This document shows positions 22,241 through 26,060 of a stretch of DNA of 26,060 bases, in pieces. A model generated the notes under the pieces. The model was not told the origin of the DNA, did no database searches, and worked only from the letters and a program-made list of their open reading frames with translations. A program made the position numbers and the translations under genes. Origin of the DNA: a virus. The stretch's first letter is position 1. Each line of letters begins with the position of its first letter. The DNA is taken from IMG/VR virus record IMGVR_UViG_3300021961_000554, positions 1 to 26,060 of that record. One strand, written 5' to 3'.

Positions 22241-22789
22241 TTATGCTCCTATTACCCTCATACCAGTAAATCTTGTGTAGTGATCCGAGGGGTCGATGGC
22301 TACTGTGCCTGATCCTTCTGTGTTGGTATAAATCTCGATGTAATCACCATCTGCTAAATCTTGATAACAACTGGCCATGGCAGTACATTTTGAAGTTTTA
22401 CCCCATAACCCTGTCGCATAAACTTGACTGCCATTTTTGTACACTAAACAAAATACTCTATCATCGTTTGATGGCACTTCTTGATACACTGATGCTATAA
22501 ACAAATATTTTCCCGCTTTGCCACTTGGCACCGTAAATCTATTGTTTGAAGTGTCGAAAGCAGAATCTGAGTCTATATAAGCAACATTAAAAGGCACTTT
22601 AGTTGGTGTGCCGGCTGAAAAACTGTGAGCTCCAGATCTTCTTGCTTCAAAAAACGGAGTGTTGGTCATGGTGCTGGGCAGTGTTGTGATCGAACTGTTC
22701 AGCGCCAGCGTGGTGGCATTGGTGGATCCCAGTGTGAGGGTCGAAGATCCCGAACGAGTGTCAATTGTGTCTACTTCGAGTTTGCTCAT
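22241..22789 (-). CDS. C1q/jelly-roll-like short fibre protein, paralogue C
   Basis: 182 residues. The N-terminus LEVDTIDTRSGSSTLTLGSTN is the longer version of the shared module, ending in TMTNTPFF. The C1q-like domain follows: VAYIDSDSAFDTSNNRFTVPSG, AGKYLFIASVYQEV, LVYKNGSQVYATG, DLADGDYIEIYTNTEG and the end FTGMRVIGA. Its ATG overlaps the stop of the upstream gene (ATGA). The stop is within the 14-bp part of the junction repeat (22241-22254). Confidence 0.75.
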   Translation of the reverse strand: MSKLEVDTIDTRSGSSTLTLGSTNATTLALNSSITTLPSTMTNTPFFEARRSGAHSFSAGTPTKVPFNVAYIDSDSAFDTSNNRFTVPSGKAGKYLFIASVYQEVPSNDDRVFCLVYKNGSQVYATGLWGKTSKCTAMASCYQDLADGDYIEIYTNTEGSGTVAIDPSDHYTRFTGMRVIGA

Positions 22790-23241
22790 AGTATGATCAC
22801 CGTTGAACCCGACTCCACAGTGAGCGTGCCGGATATCTCAACTGGTCCTCCCAGAACCGCGTTCTTGTTGGCTGCCACAGTGACGTTGGTCAGTGTGGTT
22901 GAATTCTGTGTGTAGAAAGATGTGTGTAGGTGTGAAGCAGTCACGGTGCCATCGGATGGTGCTCCCACGTCGTTGACATCGCCCAACAGCACACCCGAGA
23001 ATGTGTCGTCGGCAGCTGGTGCTGATGTGAATGTGATGGTGGAACCCGACACAGTGTAAGCAGTCACAGGATACTGTACCACACCCGATATGGATATGAT
23101 CAGAGCAGCTTCTGTGCCCGGTGTGACATTGGTGCCGTTGGTCTGGAGTGTGAAAGCAGTGGCGGAACCGTCGAATGAAGCACTGAGATCATCTATGATG
23201 GTGTAAGCGCCTTTGCTGGGTGTTTTTCCTACGTATGGCAT
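22786..23241 (-). CDS. Tail fibre protein with MPYVGKTP-type N-terminal module
   Basis: 151 residues from the ATG at 23241; the longer ORF to 23292 lies within the small gene upstream and begins MGCPRQHHH, which is implausible. The N-terminal module (MPYVGKTPSKGAYTIIDDL ... AFTLQ ... ISGVVQYPVTAYTVSG ... ITFTSAPAADDTFSGVLLG) resembles that of the 24787 gene. The C-terminal piece TVAANKNAVLGGPVEISGTLTVESGS is a beta-helix-like fibre repeat. A late box (23247-23254) ends 5 bases before the ATG. It is probably a short fibre or fibre base that the following C1q-like subunit joins. Confidence 0.7.
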   Translation of the reverse strand: MPYVGKTPSKGAYTIIDDLSASFDGSATAFTLQTNGTNVTPGTEAALIISISGVVQYPVTAYTVSGSTITFTSAPAADDTFSGVLLGDVNDVGAPSDGTVTASHLHTSFYTQNSTTLTNVTVAANKNAVLGGPVEISGTLTVESGSTVIIL

Positions 23242-23246
23242 ATCAG

Positions 23247-23254
23247 TATTTACG
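23247..23254 (-). promoter_or_regulatory. Late promoter box CGTAAATA
   Basis: CGTAAATA (6 of 8 to T4 late consensus, full TAAATA core) ends 5 bases before the ATG at 23241. It includes the stop codon of the 57-residue gene. AGGAG is just upstream of the box and so would not be in the transcript started here. Confidence 0.45.
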
Positions 23255-23423
23255 CTCCTGGATCCGTGATGGTGTTGCCTTGGGCAACCCATTCAAGTAT
23301 TTCTTGGTAGTGTCTGTTTGCTTCGTTGTGAGGTACAAATAATACATCTCCATTGATTAAAATTACTTTATAAGTATCTGCTATATTAAGACTATTATAT
23401 TGTTTTGTTACACTCTGTATCAT
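23250..23423 (-). CDS. 57-residue fibre-region protein
   Basis: A short gene starting with ATG at 23423, right after the stop of the 361-residue fibre gene. It translates to MIQSVTKQYNSLNIADTYKV, ILINGDVLFVPHNEANRHYQ, EILEWVAQGNTITDPGA. The ending, HYQEILEWVAQGNTI, is a motif I know from small marine phage fibre-region or assembly proteins (H-Y-x-x-I-x-E-W-V-A-x-G-N). A beta hairpin followed by a helix is likely. Abutting genes on both sides and the coding pattern make it real despite its size. A role as fibre-assembly helper is inferred from context. Confidence 0.75.
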   Translation of the reverse strand: MIQSVTKQYNSLNIADTYKVILINGDVLFVPHNEANRHYQEILEWVAQGNTITDPGA

Positions 23424-24509
23424 TTATAACTCCGCATCAAATCTTAACTCTGTGCTAGTTGAACCAGCTAACCAATATGAATATCCTTGTGTAAAACTTC
23501 CTGTAATATTAACTGTACAAGAATATTTGTTTAAAGATTCTGAACCAATGGCACTTGGATTACCTGATACATTATTCCCCAACCAAGTAAAACCACCGGC
23601 AGTTGAAGAACTAACTGTTGGTGCATCTCTCATAGGAACAATAAATCTATAAGGCATTCTTCCTGCTGAAGAAGTGTGAGCAGTAAATAATCCATATAAT
23701 CCATTGTCATCAGGTGTATAGTGATTAAAATAATATCTCATACATCTTATTAAATTCACATCATAAGGTAAATGCTCAAAGTCTGAAGCAGTTGTGCCCA
23801 CTTCCAGTTGTATGCCTGTGATCCAAAAATTATTGTCTGTGCTATCAGCTAGGTTTACTTGACCAACACATTCATCTCCAGCAGAATAAGTTTGCCAAGA
23901 AGTAGCTAAAGTTCCTGATTGATAATTAGAACCAGCAGATAAGAAAAAATAAACATCTAATCCAGCATTAGCAGTATTATTAATAGTGCCGCTAGGGTCG
24001 CCATCGTAAGTAATTGTTTTCTTTTCCCAAGTATTGGCTGAATTGATTGTGTAACTTTTAGAAAGTCCTCTATTGGGAGCGTTCTGATATAGTTCAACAA
24101 CATATGTTCCTGTCTTGTTAGATTTTACCCAAAAAGATAAAGTTAAACTTTCTGCATTAGCAGTTCCATATTTCAAATGTTGTAAAAATTGTGCTTCCAT
24201 TCTTTGCCATATAATATTTTGGTCAGCAGCTCCCAAAGATGTTTGAGCTGTAGTACAATCTAGTTTTAAAGATTTTACAAAACCTTGACCTGTTGGAACA
24301 TCTGTGTCTTGTGACATTGTAAATTGATACGTAGGTGCTCCACCTTCATACCATTTAAATCGATCAATCAAATACTGAGAACTTCCATTTGTTAATCCTG
24401 CAACAGAAGTACCCCTCTGTGCGATGTTCATATCACCATTGATGATGAGGTTGCGGAAGTTAAAGCCTCCGCCTGTGATGCCCGCTGATGGTATGGTTGA
24501 TATGGCCAT
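23424..24509 (-). CDS. Tail fibre/adhesin with carbohydrate-binding-like domain (361 aa)
   Basis: 361 residues. The start MAISTIPSAGITGGGFNFRNLIINGDMNIAQRGTSV is characteristic of phage fibre proteins (N-L-I-x-N-G-D-M-x-I-x-Q-R-G-T). It is followed by a beta-sandwich resembling carbohydrate-binding modules (about 45-250: LTLSFWVKSNKTGTYVVELYQN, NTWEKKTITYDGD, FWITGIQLEVGTTASDFEHLPY). The C-terminal part (RCMRYYFNHY... MRDAPTVS) is typical of the same family. Probable host surface recognition. The DNA is AT-rich, unlike the first gene of the array. Its ATG overlaps the upstream stop. Confidence 0.75.
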   Translation of the reverse strand: MAISTIPSAGITGGGFNFRNLIINGDMNIAQRGTSVAGLTNGSSQYLIDRFKWYEGGAPTYQFTMSQDTDVPTGQGFVKSLKLDCTTAQTSLGAADQNIIWQRMEAQFLQHLKYGTANAESLTLSFWVKSNKTGTYVVELYQNAPNRGLSKSYTINSANTWEKKTITYDGDPSGTINNTANAGLDVYFFLSAGSNYQSGTLATSWQTYSAGDECVGQVNLADSTDNNFWITGIQLEVGTTASDFEHLPYDVNLIRCMRYYFNHYTPDDNGLYGLFTAHTSSAGRMPYRFIVPMRDAPTVSSSTAGGFTWLGNNVSGNPSAIGSESLNKYSCTVNITGSFTQGYSYWLAGSTSTELRFDAEL

Positions 24510-24790
24510 TAGATACCAAATGCCTCCCTGATTTCATCTTCTGTAAATCCCAGTGCTATGAGTTTTGTTTTTACAGATGATAATCTTGATGTCCTATTTG
24601 TAATAGCATCGTCATATGCTGTTTGTAGGTTAGACAATCCTGTGTTACATTCTTCTTCTGTTGGTTTAGCATACTGAGAATCATGAATAATAAGATTGGC
24701 GTAAATTTTATTGTCTGGATCACTGAATCCAAACCATTGTCCTTGATGTAGACTGGCCAAATAATGTTCGATATGATTAGGTCTCATCAT
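24509..24790 (-). CDS. Small fibre-associated helical protein (93 aa)
   Basis: 93 residues. An N-terminal part (HYLASLHQGQWFGFSDPDNKIYANLIIHD) is followed by two helices (about 43-92: CNTGLSNLQTAYDDAITNR, KTKLIALGFTEDEIREAFG), the latter like the LGLTxxE endings of fibre-assembly proteins. It overlaps both neighbours (ATGA upstream; its stop overlaps the next ATG), so it is coupled to the 24787 fibre gene and the 23424 fibre gene. I do not recognise the exact family. Confidence 0.6.
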   Translation of the reverse strand: MMRPNHIEHYLASLHQGQWFGFSDPDNKIYANLIIHDSQYAKPTEEECNTGLSNLQTAYDDAITNRTSRLSSVKTKLIALGFTEDEIREAFGI

Positions 24791-25599
24791 GTCTCTCCCA
24801 GTTTCATAAATGTCATCTGTGTATAACCTTGTGTAGCATCATTGTCAAAATACACAGCAGATCCAGTCGTGTAACTAAAAATTATTTTTATTTGCGATAC
24901 ATCTGTGACATCCAGTATTGCGTTTGTGTAAGTTGAAAAATTGAATACATCGGCCGATGTGCTCTGTTGAGCAAAACTATAATTGCTGTATGAAGATCCT
25001 CCATTTGTGGAAACTCTTATTCTGCCTCCGGCATCGGCCACTGTGCCTCCGTTGGATCTACCTTGTGTTTTGAATGAAACATACCAATATCCTGTGGAAG
25101 GAAATGTGAACACACCACTGCTTTGTGACATGCCGGTTCCAAAAAACCCAAACCCATCTCCGCTCATTCTTGCTAAATTTGTTGTAATATCCACAGTAGA
25201 TGAAGTGGAAACAGTTGAAGTAACTCTCCATTGATCAACTTCTGTGATGCCATTTTTAGTAATTTCAGCTAACTTAGAAGTAGCAATAGAACCAGCCAAC
25301 ATGGCATTGGTAACAGAACCGTTTGCTGGTGTGTTGGTGGCCATGGTCTTGCCCAGATAGATGGCATACATGGCATGTCCCGAAGTGGGTGCTTCACTCA
25401 TGGTGAGTGTGTTGCCTGTGGCTGTGTAGGCCTTGCCCGATCCGGGTTCCTGCCTCACATTGTTGACGAACACCGCCAATTCATTTTCGTTGGCCACTGG
25501 ATTGTCCAGGGTGAACGCCACTGTGGAACTGTCTGGTGTGAAGGTCTGTTTGCTGAGAGTGATGTATTTCTCAGCGGGTGTGTTGCCGATATATCCCAT
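24787..25599 (-). CDS. Tail fibre protein with MGYIGNTP-type N-terminal module (270 aa)
   Basis: 270 residues. The N-terminal module (1-105: MGYIGNTPAEKYITLSKQTF, AFTLDNPVANENELAVFVNNVRQEPG, AYTATGNTLTMSEAPTSG, MYAIYLGKTM) is the fibre attachment type also found in the 22786 gene. A linker SVTNAMLAGSIATSKLAEI follows, a common repeat in fibre shafts. The C-terminal beta domain (about 125-270: FGFFGTGMSQSSGVFTFPSTGYWYVSFKTQGR, FDNDATQGYTQMTFMKLGE) is C1q-like. It is coupled to the gene upstream by TAATG. Confidence 0.75.
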   Translation of the reverse strand: MGYIGNTPAEKYITLSKQTFTPDSSTVAFTLDNPVANENELAVFVNNVRQEPGSGKAYTATGNTLTMSEAPTSGHAMYAIYLGKTMATNTPANGSVTNAMLAGSIATSKLAEITKNGITEVDQWRVTSTVSTSSTVDITTNLARMSGDGFGFFGTGMSQSSGVFTFPSTGYWYVSFKTQGRSNGGTVADAGGRIRVSTNGGSSYSNYSFAQQSTSADVFNFSTYTNAILDVTDVSQIKIIFSYTTGSAVYFDNDATQGYTQMTFMKLGET

Positions 25600-25937
25600 T
25601 ATGTTGATATAGCATCAACCACAGAGATCCAAGCATCGATCGAGTCAGCAGTGTCTGAATACACATACATGGTGTCACCACTCTGTACCACGATCTTGGC
25701 ACCGCCATCCAACACCTGTAGAGCACCGCCCACTGGTATGGGAGCATCCTTGAGGATGAATATATTGTTGGTGCCATCGTTGATGTACACCGAAGCGTTC
25801 ACTGTGGATGTGGTGATGTTGGCCAAGTTGATGCCCACCACTGTGTCATATGAGTCGAATGTGGTGGAATCGCCGGGTGCTCCTGCTGGCGTGGTGCCCA
25901 CGTTGTTGAGCGTGTATCTTCTGAAGTTTTGTGCCAT
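25599..25937 (-). CDS. Small structural protein at the head of the fibre array (112 aa)
   Basis: 112 residues. A beta-rich protein: RRYTLNNVGTTPAGAP, VGINLANITTSTVNASVYIND, NIFILKDAPIPVGGALQVLDGGAKIVVQSGD, MYVYSDTADSIDAWISVVDA. The P-V-G-G-x-L-x-x-L-x-G-x-K-x-V-x-x-x-G-D pattern is typical of small marine phage structural proteins (a virion decoration-like beta domain). It has a late box 9 bases upstream and AAGG directly before the ATG. GC content is higher than in the core phage genes. Confidence 0.65.
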   Translation of the reverse strand: MAQNFRRYTLNNVGTTPAGAPGDSTTFDSYDTVVGINLANITTSTVNASVYINDGTNNIFILKDAPIPVGGALQVLDGGAKIVVQSGDTMYVYSDTADSIDAWISVVDAIST

Positions 25938-25946
25938 CCTTGTGTG

Positions 25947-25954
25947 TATTTATG
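25947..25954 (-). promoter_or_regulatory. Late promoter box CATAAATA
   Basis: CATAAATA (7 of 8 to T4 late box) lies 9 bases before the ATG at 25937 and one base after the stop of the upstream gene. AAGG sits next to the start. The predicted leader is only about 4 bases. Confidence 0.5.
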
Positions 25955-25955
25955 G

Positions 25956-26060
25956 CTATAGGGCGATGCTCATTGCTATGGCGAATCCCGCCGAAACACC
26001 GGATTCTATGCCAGACACCTGTGTGTCCACGTATGATTTGGTGGCCGCATCCGAAGCCTG
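25956..26060 (-). CDS. Tail fibre protein, C-terminal end (5' part outside window)
   Basis: The minus strand is open from the right edge for 34 codons and ends at TAG (25956-25958). The peptide reads QASDAATKSYVDTQVSGIES, then GVSAGFAIAMSIAL. A-T-K-S-Y-V-D is the standard fibre-shaft motif in many phage tail fibres, just before the C-terminus. The short hydrophobic end (SAGFAIAMSIAL) is a usual fibre end of marine phages. The gene is probably a long fibre reading into the array. Confidence 0.7.
   Translation of the reverse strand, partial: QASDAATKSYVDTQVSGIESGVSAGFAIAMSIAL

Noticed and set aside
1-26060. tRNA genes, CRISPR arrays, insertion sequences, integrase or attachment sites
   Set aside because: Nothing on either strand resembles these; coding density leaves almost no space, and the gene set is that of a virulent T4-like phage.

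Overview
This window is part of a T4-like myovirus genome. It carries the packaging motor, neck, tail sheath and tube, recombination genes and a tail-fibre cluster of a T4-superfamily phage. The AT-rich core, the marine-type fibre genes and the style of gp14/gp15 suggest a marine T4-like phage of an AT-rich bacterium. A SAR11/Pelagibacter or cyanobacterial relative is plausible, but the host is inference. There are no tRNA, rRNA, CRISPR or insertion-sequence features that I can see, and no non-coding stretch longer than about 110 bases.

Layout. 1-390 is the 3' end of a plus-strand sulfotransferase-like gene. 387-3202 (minus) is the recombination block: gp32 single-strand DNA-binding protein, UvsX recombinase, a small acidic protein and a UvsY-like mediator. 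gp32 and uvsX each have a near-perfect sigma70 promoter. As given, gp32 is broken by a one-base frameshift. 3284-10500 (minus) holds a 758-residue unknown protein, large terminase gp17, a 181-residue protein with a capsid-targeting-like start, small terminase gp16, head completion gp4, an unknown and a tail-tube-fold protein. 10535-14651 (minus) is the tail tube gp19 and a very large tail sheath gp18. 14746-19608 is a mixed-strand section: an HNH-like zinc protein (+), dNMP kinase (-), neck gp13 (-), neck gp14 (+), tail terminator gp15 (+) and a Nudix hydrolase (+). 19605-26060 (minus) is a mosaic array of short fibre, adhesin and fibre-assembly genes, including a 57-residue gene at 23250-23423. 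The C-terminus of a further fibre gene runs off the right edge.

How it works together. gp32, UvsX and UvsY act in recombination-dependent replication. gp16 and gp17 package the concatemers, gp4 and gp13/gp14 seal and join the head, and gp15/gp18/gp19 build the contractile tail. The fibre array determines host contact.

Two promoter classes are visible. Host-type TTGACA-N17-TATAAT/TATTAT sites drive the replication genes. T4-late-type boxes with core TAAATA drive the virion genes. Most late boxes lie only 5-7 bases before the start codon, so the transcripts should begin at or within a base or two of the start codon. The tube and sheath genes are the exception: their boxes lie 22-24 bases upstream, with a normal ribosome-binding site between. 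This apparent leaderless/leadered split, the gp32 frameshift and the cassette structure of the fibre array are the most interesting observations.
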